Assembly: GCA_025144245.1 (NCBI GenBank)
Contig: JALXXC010000013.1
Coordinates: 1-59,901, forward strand
Origin: Corynebacterium sp. p3-SID1145
GTDB taxonomy: Bacteria > Actinomycetota > Actinomycetes > Mycobacteriales > Mycobacteriaceae
Direction: 5' to 3'
Length of the DNA: 59,901 bases
Made by a program: the position numbers and the translations under genes. The number at the start of each line of letters is the position of its first letter. Position 1 is the first letter of the stretch. The notes beneath the pieces were generated by a model. That model did not search any database and was not told where the DNA came from. It worked only from the letters and a program-made list of their open reading frames with translations. Below are positions 49,361 to 59,502 of the stretch, piece by piece.

Positions 49361-50305
49361 GCTCTTGAAAAACGCATGGGGCACGGTGAGGAATTCGAGT
49401 TCACCACCGATGCTTTCCGCGCCATCTTGGTCATGGAGCTCACCGACGGCGGCCGTTTCCGCGCCTTCAACGGCGATGCGGAACTGCCCCGCACCGGCGA
49501 CCGCTACGCGCTGCGGGAGCTCAACGGGCCCGCGACGATCGAGGTCCGGCCCGATAACGAGGTCTTCGGCAACCGCGCCGAACTCTACGTTCGCGTCCAA
49601 GCGCGCGACGCCGTCTCCGGCCTGGTCGACCTGAACCTTCCGCCGTTCAAGGTCGCCGCCCGCGACACATTCACCCCGCTGACGCTGATCCCCACGGACA
49701 CCGGCGTGCGCGTCATCGCTGGCGACGCCGGAACTGTCGTGCCCGTGAGCCCCGTTGGCGGCAGCGGCACGTCCGCGGGAACTGCTTCGGAGAGCACCAC
49801 GCCCGCGGCAACGGCGGGTTCCCCGGGCGCTGATTCTGTGCACATCGTTGTGGACTCCAGCGCTTCGATGCTGCGTAGCGCCACCGCCGACCAGACGGAC
49901 GCGATGCTCAGCTTCGCGGTCAATGCAGTCTCGGGAATGCGCTGCGCGAAGCGCCTGACCACCTCGTCCGGCCGGGAAGTGCCCGGACTCGTGGACACCC
50001 TCGAGGTTCCCGCGGGCACGACCGAATCGTTGCGCGGCAACGACATCGGGTGGGAGCTCGGCGCCGCCGATTTCTCCCCGACGGCCGCCGTGATCGCTAT
50101 TTCCGACGATGTGCCGGCCTGCCTGCTGGGCCGCGGCGCCGCAGTCCACGTCATCTCGACCCGCCCCGTCGCCACAGCGCACGGCATCACGTCCACGCTT
50201 TTCGACGAGCGCCTCCACCGCGCCGTCGCCGAAGGCGATGCCCGCGGCTACCGCGACGCCATCCACGACCTGCGCGGAGCGATTGATGCGGGGGTGAACA
50301 GCTAG
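49361..50305 (+). CDS. Cytoplasmic vWA-domain protein
   Basis: The product is 314 aa from ATG 49361, with AAAGGAGAG upstream. Residues 1-130 form a beta-rich domain (GRFRAFNGDAELPRTGDRYA). A Ser/Thr/Ala-rich linker is followed at about 155 by a vWA domain with intact MIDAS start HIVVDSSASML (D-x-S-x-S) and a later VIAISDDVPA. No signal peptide is present, so the cluster has one exported and one internal vWA protein. It overlaps the GTPase gene by one base, suggesting that the two act together. Confidence 0.7.
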   Translation, partial: ALEKRMGHGEEFEFTTDAFRAILVMELTDGGRFRAFNGDAELPRTGDRYALRELNGPATIEVRPDNEVFGNRAELYVRVQARDAVSGLVDLNLPPFKVAARDTFTPLTLIPTDTGVRVIAGDAGTVVPVSPVGGSGTSAGTASESTTPAATAGSPGADSVHIVVDSSASMLRSATADQTDAMLSFAVNAVSGMRCAKRLTTSSGREVPGLVDTLEVPAGTTESLRGNDIGWELGAADFSPTAAVIAISDDVPACLLGRGAAVHVISTRPVATAHGITSTLFDERLHRAVAEGDARGYRDAIHDLRGAIDAGVNS

Positions 50306-51399
50306 TGAACGCGCAACCCCCGGCATACCTGATCCCGCCGAAAGACCCGGTGACCTTCGAACTGCTCGACCCAGCGGGCACTGCCCCGCAGCACCCCGGC
50401 ATCGAGCTCCCGGAGGACTGGATGCGCTCCGGCACCCTCACCGTGGCGATGGCCGGTGCCCGCTCCTCGGGCAAGAGCCTCTACATCGCCGTCGTGGTGA
50501 AGCTGCTGCGCGACATGTTGGCGGCGAACCACGGCTTCCTCAACGCTGCAGACGAGTACACCCGCCGCACCTACGAGGAGAATTACGAGACTCCGCTGTT
50601 CGAGGAGATGGGGCTCATGCCGCCGACCCCGCCGTCGGCGAACCCGGAGGCCTACCAGAACCGCCCGCTGATCTACGACCTGGGATTCCACGTCCGTGTG
50701 AACCCGGCCGACAACGAAAAGGTGAGGCAGAAGGTCTACCTGGTGCTCCAGGACGTCGCCGGCGAGGACCTCCGCGAGGAGGGATTTGCGGAGCGTGCCC
50801 CGAAGCTCGGTTTCTTCCGCAACGCCGACCGCATCGTGTTCCTCTACGACCCGATGGCGGTCAACCGCATCCGGCAGCTGCTCGAGGGCACCGTGTCCAC
50901 CAACGAGGTCGGCCGGGAGAACCCCGCGATGATCCTGCAGAATATTCTGCGCCTGATGTCCCCGGAGCACATGCCCACGGTCGCGCTGACCTTGTCCAAA
51001 TTCGACATGCTGCAGCGCCTCGCCGACGTCGACCAGGTGGGCAGCGGCGGCATTCAGGGGCAGACGGTGGACTGGCAGGCCGCCATGAGCAATTACGGCG
51101 CTTCCTTCCGCCGCGAGTCCAACCCGCCGAACCAACCGTTCGACAGGGCGGACCGCGCCTCCATGCACTTTGAAATCCGCAGCATGCTGAGCGCCCTCGG
51201 CGCCATGGAGATGCTCAACCTGTTGGAAACCCAGTCGCCGACCGGCACCCCTGTCCCGTACAGCTGCCATGCCGTGTCCGCCCTGGGCGATTCCCCGGAG
51301 GGGGACAGCGTGTCCAGGATGGGCATCGCCCCGTTCCGTGTCCTTGACCCTATCCGCGAGATGTTTTCCAGCTACGGCCTCTTCGAGGGAGGAATGTGA
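50305..51399 (+). CDS. TRAFAC-like P-loop GTPase (DO-GTPase2 type)
   Basis: The product is 364 aa from GTG 50305. It has a G1/Walker A AGARSSGKSLY near 50, a G3 switch LQDVAGEDL (D-x-x-G) near 148 and a G4-like TLSKFDML (S-K-x-D) near 228. These match the Double-GTPase/TRAFAC proteins that accompany GAP1 and vWA genes. The motif set predicts GTP binding and hydrolysis. It is the only clear P-loop NTPase of the cluster and so the likely switch. No membrane segment is present. Its stop lies against the next start (ATGTGATG arrangement). Confidence 0.75.
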   Translation: MNAQPPAYLIPPKDPVTFELLDPAGTAPQHPGIELPEDWMRSGTLTVAMAGARSSGKSLYIAVVVKLLRDMLAANHGFLNAADEYTRRTYEENYETPLFEEMGLMPPTPPSANPEAYQNRPLIYDLGFHVRVNPADNEKVRQKVYLVLQDVAGEDLREEGFAERAPKLGFFRNADRIVFLYDPMAVNRIRQLLEGTVSTNEVGRENPAMILQNILRLMSPEHMPTVALTLSKFDMLQRLADVDQVGSGGIQGQTVDWQAAMSNYGASFRRESNPPNQPFDRADRASMHFEIRSMLSALGAMEMLNLLETQSPTGTPVPYSCHAVSALGDSPEGDSVSRMGIAPFRVLDPIREMFSSYGLFEGGM

Positions 51400-51692
51400 T
51401 GTCCCACCACAACCAGGGTTGGCTCGCCCGCGAGCAACGCCGCCTGACCCAGGCGGCCGCCCCGCAGCAGCCCGCCGCGCCAGCACCCGCCCCGCAGCAG
51501 CCCGCGACGGAGCAGGCGCAACCGGCGCAGCAGGCGAACCCGTACGCGCTGCAGCCGCAGCAAAGCAACCAGTACGCGCAGTACCTGCAGGGGCAGCAGC
51601 CTTATCAGCAACCGCAGACCGACCGCCACTACGGGGCACCGTACGGATTTGAGGCCGTGGAAGCCCCGCGAGAAGAAGGGCCGCAACGATGA
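51399..51692 (+). CDS. Disordered Gln/Pro-rich small protein
   Basis: The product is 97 aa. The first 15 residues are charged (SHHNQGWLAREQRRLTQ); the rest is Gln/Pro/Ala/Tyr low complexity (NQYAQYLQGQQPYQQPQ). There is no membrane segment. It overlaps the next gene by four bases (ATGA) and follows the GTPase directly, so it is probably real despite its size. It may be an adaptor or a phase-separating linker, as inference. Confidence 0.55.
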   Translation: MSHHNQGWLAREQRRLTQAAAPQQPAAPAPAPQQPATEQAQPAQQANPYALQPQQSNQYAQYLQGQQPYQQPQTDRHYGAPYGFEAVEAPREEGPQR

Positions 51693-52147
51693 CCAACGGC
51701 ACGCATCCAGCACCGCAGCAAGGCTTCGGCCAGGGGTGGCCACAGGCGCCCGGCCCGTCCGGCCCAGTTCCGCAGTTCCCGCCGCAGGCGTACCCCGGCC
51801 AGCCGGGCATGCCGGGGCAGCCGGCGGCCGTCCCCGGCGACAACCAGTTCGGCGGTGCGCGCCCGTTCCAGCAGGCAGAGCACAACGACCCCGCGCAGAT
51901 CTCCACCGACGAGGCTGAGAACTTCGCAGCCCAGCGCGGGGAGAAGGTACAGCAAACGGAAGAGCGCCGCTCACGTATCTGGAGCAAGATCCTCGGCGTG
52001 ATCGGCCTGGCCCTGCTCATCGCCTTCATCGCCGTGATCGCGTGGACGTACCTGCCGGAACCGTCGACGGACACCACCGCCGCACCGGCACTGCTGACGC
52101 AGATCACCTTCGACGCGCCGGGCACCGCGCCCGCGGAGTACCTCTAA
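51689..52147 (+). CDS. Pro-rich membrane-anchored small protein
   Basis: The product is 152 aa. Residues 1-70 are Gly/Pro/Gln-rich. A charged helix (ENFAAQRGEKVQQTEERRSR) is followed by one membrane segment (IWSKILGVIGLALLIAFIAV) at about 95-115 and a 35-residue outer tail. It shares layout with the gene at 52163. Both may be anchors that present disordered heads to the tubulin-like/GTPase machinery. Confidence 0.65.
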   Translation: MTNGTHPAPQQGFGQGWPQAPGPSGPVPQFPPQAYPGQPGMPGQPAAVPGDNQFGGARPFQQAEHNDPAQISTDEAENFAAQRGEKVQQTEERRSRIWSKILGVIGLALLIAFIAVIAWTYLPEPSTDTTAAPALLTQITFDAPGTAPAEYL

Positions 52148-52162
52148 GGACGGTAAGAGACA

Positions 52163-52813
52163 GTGAACATGCCTGGCGAGAACCCGACAGCAGCTGGCGC
52201 GGCCACCGGTTTCAACGGCGGCCGCGGGCAGGAAGACCAATACGATTTCACCGACGTCGCGCCGTTCGCGGCCCTTCCGGGCGCAACCCCGGCATCGCAG
52301 GCGGCGCAGGCTGCACCGGTGACGCACCACGCGGCGCCCCAGCAGCCAGCTGACCCGCAGCCGGCGGGCCAGCACCCACTTACCCCGCAGAACCCGCCGC
52401 TGGCCGGCCACGGGGAGCACCGCGCCGATTACGGCGCAGACCAGCCTTCCGGCTACCGCCAGGATCCGGTGCCGTCGTCCTACGGCCAGGGACAGTACGG
52501 GCAGCCGCACGAGCAGCGTGGGCAGCACGCGGACCGCGGAGAGCGGGTGCGCAGTACCCCGGAGCCGAGGCAGACCCCGCCTGTGCGCGGCCAGGCGGCA
52601 GGCAACCCGTACGGTGAGCCGCAGAAAGCGAAGAAGCGCGAGCAAATGGCACGCCGTGAGGGCATAGATGTCCGCCGTGCGGACGCCGCAGGGGAGAAGA
52701 AACCAGGCAAAGGCAGCTTGGCAATGCTGATCGCGATCTGTGTCGTGCTGCTGATCATCCTCGTGATGATCCTTCTCATTCTCACGAACGTGCTGCCGTT
52801 CCCGAGCTTCTAG
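52163..52813 (+). CDS. Pro-rich tail-anchored protein
   Basis: The product is 216 aa from GTG 52163 (ATG 52169 also possible). Residues 1-150 are disordered, rich in Pro, Gln, Gly and Arg (GYRQDPVPSSYGQGQYGQ). A basic stretch (KKREQMARREGIDVRR) precedes one membrane helix at the very end (SLAMLIAICVVLLIILVMIL), making it a tail-anchored protein. It is the last membrane component before the 471-aa protein. Confidence 0.65.
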   Translation: MNMPGENPTAAGAATGFNGGRGQEDQYDFTDVAPFAALPGATPASQAAQAAPVTHHAAPQQPADPQPAGQHPLTPQNPPLAGHGEHRADYGADQPSGYRQDPVPSSYGQGQYGQPHEQRGQHADRGERVRSTPEPRQTPPVRGQAAGNPYGEPQKAKKREQMARREGIDVRRADAAGEKKPGKGSLAMLIAICVVLLIILVMILLILTNVLPFPSF

Positions 52814-52860
52814 GACGGCAAACGCGAGCACGACGAGCGCGACTACGACAAGGAGGCGCA

Positions 52861-54276
52861 ATGGCGGACAAGCAGAACTCGATGAACTACTTCGGCCTGA
52901 AGGACTGGTGGGAGCGCACCCTGACCGTCGAGGAGCGCACGCTCCTCGACCGCGCTTACGGGGAAAAGAAATCGCGTCCGAAGCAAGGCCCCGCGCAGCT
53001 GCAGCGCGACCGCTATTTGGACGTCGCCTTCCTGTCCGACTTGTTCATCCTCGTCAACAAGGAAAGCGGGCTGCAGGCGAAGATCGTCGATAAGCTCATG
53101 GAGCGCTATGGGCGGCTCCCTGCCCCGAACGACCTCGTCGACGACGCGCTCGTCGAGCTGCACCACACGCAGATCCGGCTGATGAACTACTTCTACGGGC
53201 AGCGCAACTACTCCTCGCAGGCCTTCGACATGGTACTGCGCATCGCCCAGGACAATATCAACATCGAAGCCCGGGTGATGCGGCTCAAACGCGACCGCAT
53301 CAAGCGCGCCGCCGAGCGCACAGCCCGGACGATCGAGGACAAGGCGCTCGAAGCACAGAGGAAAGGCGATGTGCGGCGGGCGGCGGAGCTCCACCTCGCG
53401 GCGCGGAAGAAGCGCGTCGAGGGCATGCACCAAAGCTGCGCGTACAGCGAAGAACACCCGTGCTTCCGCCAGCTGGCCATCATCGCGGAGAAGAACAACG
53501 ACTTCGACCTCGCCCTGCGCATCGCCGTGGACGCGCGCCGCGCCGGCTGGATCGACCGCAACGAGGACTGGACGCGTCGCGTCAACCGCCTGATGTCGAA
53601 AATCAGCGAGCGCGACAAGGAACGCCTCGTTGAAGACCCCGGCCCCTTCGACGGGTACCTCGGCGCATTCAGCCTCACGGGCTTCTTCCGCACCGAATTC
53701 GCCCCGGAAGAACAAGAACTCATCATCAACGCGCTCACCGACGAAGGCAAAGCCAAGCATCCGCTTATCGACGGCACCGCCAGCCCCGACGGCCACACCG
53801 CCCGCACAGTCTTGGTCATGCTGGCGAGGACCGCAGTGACCGTGCTCCCCGAAAACGACCGGCTCAACGCGCACCTGGATGCCATCCAATCCCACCTGGA
53901 CCGCTACCCAGCGGACGCGGACGGTGACATGTGGGAGCGCCACCTCACCATGGGGGAAAGGGCACTCGAATGCCTCGCGGTCGTGCAGAACCGCACGCGC
54001 TCCACGCGCCCGTGGGCCGGAACAGTCGATCCACTCGAGATGTTGGACTGGTACACCCTCAGCGCCATCGAGTTCGAGGAAATCGCCCGCGAGGAATTCA
54101 ACGATGCCCACCGCGACGCGTCCGGCATCGAGCCGACCCACACCGCCCGCAGCGCCATCCTCTTCCTCGCGGAAGCCCTGGGGCTCGACGAAGACGTGGT
54201 GTCGATGGCGAAAGAAGGCCTGAAAGCCGGCTGGGCCGGGCCGTGGGAAGCCATCCTCGCACGCCACCAGCAGTAG
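52861..54276 (+). CDS. Helical, TPR-like hypothetical protein
   Basis: The product is 471 aa, soluble, with AAGGAGG before ATG 52861. Mostly helical, it has repeat-like pairs in the middle (EDKALEAQRKGDVRRAAELH, then FRQLAIIAEKNNDFDLALRI), suggesting TPR/SEL-type scaffolding. The N-terminus reads MNYFGLKDWWERTLTVEERT. No catalytic motif is seen. It ends the cluster; about 230 bp separate it from rpsL. It probably acts as a cytosolic adaptor of the system. Confidence 0.65.
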   Translation: MADKQNSMNYFGLKDWWERTLTVEERTLLDRAYGEKKSRPKQGPAQLQRDRYLDVAFLSDLFILVNKESGLQAKIVDKLMERYGRLPAPNDLVDDALVELHHTQIRLMNYFYGQRNYSSQAFDMVLRIAQDNINIEARVMRLKRDRIKRAAERTARTIEDKALEAQRKGDVRRAAELHLAARKKRVEGMHQSCAYSEEHPCFRQLAIIAEKNNDFDLALRIAVDARRAGWIDRNEDWTRRVNRLMSKISERDKERLVEDPGPFDGYLGAFSLTGFFRTEFAPEEQELIINALTDEGKAKHPLIDGTASPDGHTARTVLVMLARTAVTVLPENDRLNAHLDAIQSHLDRYPADADGDMWERHLTMGERALECLAVVQNRTRSTRPWAGTVDPLEMLDWYTLSAIEFEEIAREEFNDAHRDASGIEPTHTARSAILFLAEALGLDEDVVSMAKEGLKAGWAGPWEAILARHQQ

Positions 54277-54292
54277 CGTGGTTAGCGGCGAT

Positions 54293-54320
54293 TTGCTTTT
54301 GAGCCGCCGAGGGGTGTAAT
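54293..54320 (+). promoter_or_regulatory. Candidate str-operon promoter and structured leader
   Basis: TTGCTT (54293-54298) and TGTAAT (54315-54320) are 16 bp apart and could drive rpsL-rpsG-fusA. The leader of about 180 nt to ATG 54506 includes a GCGCCCC-TCC-GGGGCG hairpin near 54374-54391, nested between TGAACT and AGTTCA arms. No other gene is seen between 54277 and 54505. Confidence 0.35.
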
Positions 54321-54505
54321 TTTCCTACCGATTCCGCCCCGCACGCCGGGGATGGGAAACCATTGAACTCCACGCGCCCCTCCGGGGCGACGGAGGTAGT
54401 TCATGCAATTACGGCAGGGCCCCGAAAAAGAGCCCCCATTTTTGCATGTTTGACTGCCTTACAGCCCGCGCCGGGGGAGTGCGAACCCGAACAGAAAGAG
54501 TTGGT

Positions 54506-54877
54506 ATGCCAACTATCCAGCAGCTGGTCCGCAAGGGCCGTCACGACAAAAGCAAGAAGGTGGCGACTGCTGCGCTGAAGGGCTCCCCGCAGCGCCGCGG
54601 CGTGTGCACCCGCGTGTACACCACCACCCCGAAGAAGCCGAACTCCGCACTCCGCAAGGTCGCCCGTGTTCGCCTGACCTCCGGCATCGAGGTCTCCGCC
54701 TACATCCCGGGTGAGGGCCACAACCTGCAGGAGCACTCCATGGTGCTCGTCCGCGGCGGCCGTGTGAAGGACCTTCCGGGTGTCCGCTACAAGATCATTC
54801 GCGGCGCACTGGACACCCAGGGCGTCAAGGACCGCAAGCAGGCTCGCTCCCGTTACGGCGCGAAGAAGGGACAGTAA
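54506..54877 (+). CDS. rpsL: 30S ribosomal protein S12
   Basis: The product is 123 aa starting [20 protein letters not shown], with AAAGAG upstream. S12 lies at the decoding centre. Lys43 (TTPKKPNS) and Lys88 (GRVKDLPG) are both present, so the classical streptomycin-resistance changes are absent. It ends six bases before rpsG. Confidence 0.98.
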   Translation: MPTIQQLVRKGRHDKSKKVATAALKGSPQRRGVCTRVYTTTPKKPNSALRKVARVRLTSGIEVSAYIPGEGHNLQEHSMVLVRGGRVKDLPGVRYKIIRGALDTQGVKDRKQARSRYGAKKGQ

Positions 54878-54883
54878 AGAACA

Positions 54884-55351
54884 ATGCGTAAGCAGCAAGC
54901 TCCGAAGCGTCCCGTTGTCAAGGACCCGGTTTACGACTCCGAGCTGGTCACCCAGCTGATCAACAAGATCCTCCAGGACGGCAAGAAGTCCACCGCCCAG
55001 CGCATCGTCTACGGCGCGCTCGAGATGTGCCGCGAGAAGACCGGCACCGACCCGGTGGGCACCCTGGAGAAGGCACTGGGCAACATCCGCCCGGACCTCG
55101 AGGTCCGTTCCCGCCGCGTCGGCGGTGCGACCTACCAGGTCCCGGTCGAGGTCCGCCCGAGCCGCTCCACCACCCTCGCCCTCCGCTGGATGGTGACCTT
55201 CACCCGCCAGCGCCGCGAGAACTCCATGACCGAGCGTCTCGCCAACGAGATCCTCGACGCGTCCAATGGTCTCGGCGCATCCGTGAAGCGCCGCGAGGAC
55301 ACCCACAAGATGGCAGAGGCCAACCGCGCCTTCGCCCACTACCGCTGGTAG
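54884..55351 (+). CDS. rpsG: 30S ribosomal protein S7
   Basis: The product is 155 aa of normal length, starting [20 protein letters not shown], with the conserved [14 protein letters not shown] block. It nucleates 3' 16S rRNA domain assembly. It is co-transcribed with rpsL (six-base gap). A GC hairpin follows in the gap to fusA. Confidence 0.98.
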   Translation: MRKQQAPKRPVVKDPVYDSELVTQLINKILQDGKKSTAQRIVYGALEMCREKTGTDPVGTLEKALGNIRPDLEVRSRRVGGATYQVPVEVRPSRSTTLALRWMVTFTRQRRENSMTERLANEILDASNGLGASVKRREDTHKMAEANRAFAHYRW

Positions 55352-55369
55352 TTTCCCGCTGCGCTGTAT

Positions 55370-55399
55370 CCGGCGGGGCGCTCCCTTGGTCCCCGCCGG
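55370..55399 (+). terminator. GC-rich hairpin after rpsG (attenuator or weak terminator)
   Basis: CCGGCGGGG (55370-55378) and CCCCGCCGG (55391-55399) form a perfect 9-bp stem around a 12-nt loop; GGTTTT follows some 12 bases on. A further GTGCCA/TGGCAC pair lies at 55428-55453. The 203-bp gap may modulate the rpsG to fusA ratio. No gene is seen in it. Confidence 0.45.
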
Positions 55400-55554
55400 G
55401 TCTGGCCCGAGGTTTTCCAGCTTCGTAGTGCCAGATCAGCGATAAAGTGGCACAATCGACCAAGGAAAATATCCGCCAAGGCGTCTCAAGTCGCTCCGCT
55501 TCCACGGGGATCACGGCTCAGGGCGTCGACGACACATGAGTTGGGGTACACAAC

Positions 55555-57678
55555 GTGGCACAAGAAGTGCTTAAGGATCTGAACAAGGTCCGCAACATCG
55601 GCATCATGGCCCACATCGATGCCGGTAAGACGACCACGACCGAGCGCATCCTCTTCTACACGGGTCTGAACCGCAAGGTCGGCGAGACCCACGACGGTGG
55701 CGCAACCACCGACTGGATGGAGCAGGAGAAGGAACGCGGCATCACCATTACGTCCGCTGCCGTGACCTGTTTCTGGAACAACAACCAGATCAACATCATC
55801 GACACCCCGGGTCACGTGGACTTCACCGTTGAGGTGGAGCGTTCCCTGCGCGTCCTCGACGGCGCTGTCGCCGTCTTCGACGGCAAGGAAGGCGTTGAGC
55901 CGCAGTCCGAGCAGGTGTGGCGCCAGGCCGCGAAGTACGACGTTCCGCGTATCTGCTTCGTCAACAAGATGGACAAGCTCGGTGCCGACTTCTACTACAC
56001 CGTGCAGACCATCATCGACCGCCTTGGCGCGAAGCCGTTGGTCATGCAGCTCCCGATCGGCGCCGAGGACGACTTCGACGGCGTCGTCGACCTGCTGCAG
56101 ATGAAGGCCATCACCTGGCGCGGCAAGGTCGAAATCGGCGCTGAGCCGACCATCGAGGAGATCCCGGCCGACCTCCAGGAGAAGGCGGAGGAGTATCGCG
56201 AGAAGCTGCTCGAGAGCGTCGCTGAGTCCGACGAAGAGCTCATGGAGAAGTACTTCGGCGGCGAAGAGCTGACCATCGACGAGATCAAGGGCGCCATCCG
56301 CAAGATGACGGTCAACTCGGAGATCTACCCGGTCTACTGCGGTACCGCATACCGCAACAAGGGCGTTCAGCCGCTTCTCGACGCTGTCGTCGACTTCCTC
56401 CCGAGCCCGCTGGACATCGGCGAGGTTCACGGCACCGCCATGGACTCCGACGAGCCCATGACCCGTAAGCCGTCCGTCGAGGAGCCGTTCTCCGCACTGG
56501 CGTTCAAGATCGCCGTGCACCCGTTCTTCGGCAAGCTCACCTACGTGCGCGTCTACTCCGGCCAGGCAATCCCGGGCGAGCAGATGCTCAACTCCACGAA
56601 GAACAAGAAGGAGCGCGTGGGCAAGCTCTTCCAGATGCACGCGAATAAGGAGAACCCGGTCGAGCACGCCGATGCCGGTAACATCTACGCGTTCATCGGT
56701 CTGAAGGAGACCACCACCGGTGACACCCTCTGCAACCCGGACCACCCGATCATCCTGGAGTCCATGGACTTCCCGGATCCGGTGATCCAGGTCGCCATCG
56801 AGCCGAAGACTAAAGCCGACCAGGAGAAGCTGGGCACCGCCATCCAGAAGCTCGCTGAAGAGGATCCGACCTTCACCGTCAAGCTCGACGAAGAGTCTGG
56901 CCAGACCGTCATCGGCGGCATGGGCGAGCTCCACCTCGACGTCCTCGTCGACCGCATGAAGCGCGAGTTCAAGGTCGAGGCGAACATCGGTTCCCCGCAG
57001 GTGGCATACCGCGAGACCATCCGCAAGAAGGTCGAGTCCCTCGACTACACCCACAAGAAGCAGACCGGTGGTTCCGGCCAGTTCGCGAAGGTCATCGTCA
57101 CCATCGAGCCGTACGAGCCGGACCCGGAGGCCCTGGAAGAGGGCGAGACCGCGACCTACAAGTTCGAGAACGCCGTCACCGGTGGCCGCGTGCCGAAGGA
57201 GTACATCCCGTCCGTCGACGCCGGTATCCAAGACGCCATGCAGTACGGCTACCTCGCCGGCTACCCGCTGGTGAACATCAAGGCCACCCTCGAGGACGGC
57301 GCTTACCACGATGTCGACTCCTCGGAGATGGCGTTCAAGCTCGCTGGTTCCCAGGTGCTGAAGGAAGCCGTCGCCAAGGCGAAGCCGGTCCTGCTCGAGC
57401 CGATGATGGCCGTCGAGGTCGTCACCCCGGAGGAGTACATGGGTACCGTCAACGGTGACATCAGCTCCCGCCGCGGCCAGGTCTTCGCAATGGAGGACCG
57501 CTCCGGCGCCAAGGTCGTCAAGGCGAAGGTCCCGCTGTCCGAGATGTTCGGCTACATCGGCGACCTCCGTTCCTCGACCGCGGGCCGCGCGAACTTCACC
57601 ATGGTGTTCGACTCCTACGCCGAGGTTCCGAGCAGCATCGCTCAGGAGATCATCGACGAGCGCAACGGCAACGCCTAA
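55555..57678 (+). CDS. fusA: Translation elongation factor G
   Basis: The product is 707 aa from GTG 55555 with GGGG upstream. G1 [16 protein letters not shown]3 DTPGHVDF and G4 NKMDKLG are intact, and domains II-V are present ([19 protein letters not shown], and a C-terminal [10 protein letters not shown] region). It catalyses ribosome translocation. No features of FusA2-type paralogues are seen. Confidence 0.98.
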   Translation: MAQEVLKDLNKVRNIGIMAHIDAGKTTTTERILFYTGLNRKVGETHDGGATTDWMEQEKERGITITSAAVTCFWNNNQINIIDTPGHVDFTVEVERSLRVLDGAVAVFDGKEGVEPQSEQVWRQAAKYDVPRICFVNKMDKLGADFYYTVQTIIDRLGAKPLVMQLPIGAEDDFDGVVDLLQMKAITWRGKVEIGAEPTIEEIPADLQEKAEEYREKLLESVAESDEELMEKYFGGEELTIDEIKGAIRKMTVNSEIYPVYCGTAYRNKGVQPLLDAVVDFLPSPLDIGEVHGTAMDSDEPMTRKPSVEEPFSALAFKIAVHPFFGKLTYVRVYSGQAIPGEQMLNSTKNKKERVGKLFQMHANKENPVEHADAGNIYAFIGLKETTTGDTLCNPDHPIILESMDFPDPVIQVAIEPKTKADQEKLGTAIQKLAEEDPTFTVKLDEESGQTVIGGMGELHLDVLVDRMKREFKVEANIGSPQVAYRETIRKKVESLDYTHKKQTGGSGQFAKVIVTIEPYEPDPEALEEGETATYKFENAVTGGRVPKEYIPSVDAGIQDAMQYGYLAGYPLVNIKATLEDGAYHDVDSSEMAFKLAGSQVLKEAVAKAKPVLLEPMMAVEVVTPEEYMGTVNGDISSRRGQVFAMEDRSGAKVVKAKVPLSEMFGYIGDLRSSTAGRANFTMVFDSYAEVPSSIAQEIIDERNGNA

Positions 57679-57696
57679 GACGCGATGCCAACGGTG

Positions 57697-57779
57697 CTCC
57701 CCTAGAACCCAGTGCCACTAGGGGAGTGCGGGCGCCGCGGTAGCGGTCGCGCTGAGGGTTCCACCCCAGGAGGTGGAAC
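57697..57779 (+). terminator. Two hairpins after fusA
   Basis: Hairpin 1 pairs CTCCCCTAG (57697-57705) with CTAGGGGAG (57718-57726). Hairpin 2 pairs GTTCCACC (57758-57765) with GGTGGAAC (57772-57779) and is followed by TTTGAG. The first is close to the fusA stop. Neither has a long T tract, so partial read-through into tuf is possible. Confidence 0.45.
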
Positions 57780-57869
57780 TTTGAGCCGGCCGTTACCACT
57801 AGGTGGGTCCACCAAGAGTGGGTCGCCCGATTGACCGCGAGCGAGGGTTGAAATACTCCCCGCCATGGT

Positions 57870-57898
57870 TTGAAAAACGGCGTTAACAAATCTAGGAT
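57870..57898 (+). promoter_or_regulatory. tuf promoter
   Basis: TTGAAA (57870-57875) and TAGGAT (57893-57898) lie exactly 17 bp apart, a strong sigma-A pair, about 165 nt before the tuf start. The 390-bp gap between fusA and tuf contains this promoter and the two hairpins but no gene. Confidence 0.65.
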
Positions 57899-58069
57899 CA
57901 TGTAACTGGCACATTGTGAAATGGCCATTGTTTCCATGCCCGACGCACCGGTTCGCCACACCTGAATGGTGGACCACGGTGGACCGCGTGCTAGGAAATG
58001 AAAGCAAGGCAGAAGTAAACCACGTGGCTGCGAGAGTCGTAGTCACATGCACGTCCAGGAGGACAAACA

Positions 58070-59260
<1,191 letters not shown>

Positions 59261-59280
59261 TCACTAGCTAGGTTCTAGAG

Positions 59281-59313
59281 AAGCCGCATCCCTTTAAGGG
59301 GGTGCGGCTTTTT
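59281..59313 (+). terminator. tuf rho-independent terminator
   Basis: AAGCCGCATCCC pairs with GGGGTGCGGCTT (one G-T pair) over 12 bp, with a loop near TTTAAG, and runs into TTTTT at 59309-59313. It is 20 bases from the tuf stop. Confidence 0.9.
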
Positions 59314-59424
59314 GCATGCTTATCGACGTCTCGTGCCCGCTCTTTTCCCGCCCGTTGAGGCTTCGTGGGTGCTGCGGTTTCTTCGTGTCGGCGGGGATTC
59401 TGGGCAGCGTGTTGGTGTTGGCCT

Positions 59425-59449
59425 TGTGGATAAGTTGTGTTTGTCCACA
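59425..59449. promoter_or_regulatory. Inverted pair of DnaA-box-like 9-mers
   Basis: TGTGGATAA (59425-59433) is the exact complement of the DnaA box TTATCCACA. TTGTCCACA (59441-59449) is the same box with one mismatch in the opposite orientation. Together they also form a TGTGGA/TCCACA hairpin 54 bases before the next gene. They could bind DnaA or act as a hairpin. Confidence 0.4.
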
Positions 59450-59502
59450 GGTTTGAGCCGGTGGGGTGTCGGGGATGTTTTTGTGGGTTTAGCGTTTGGG
59501 GT

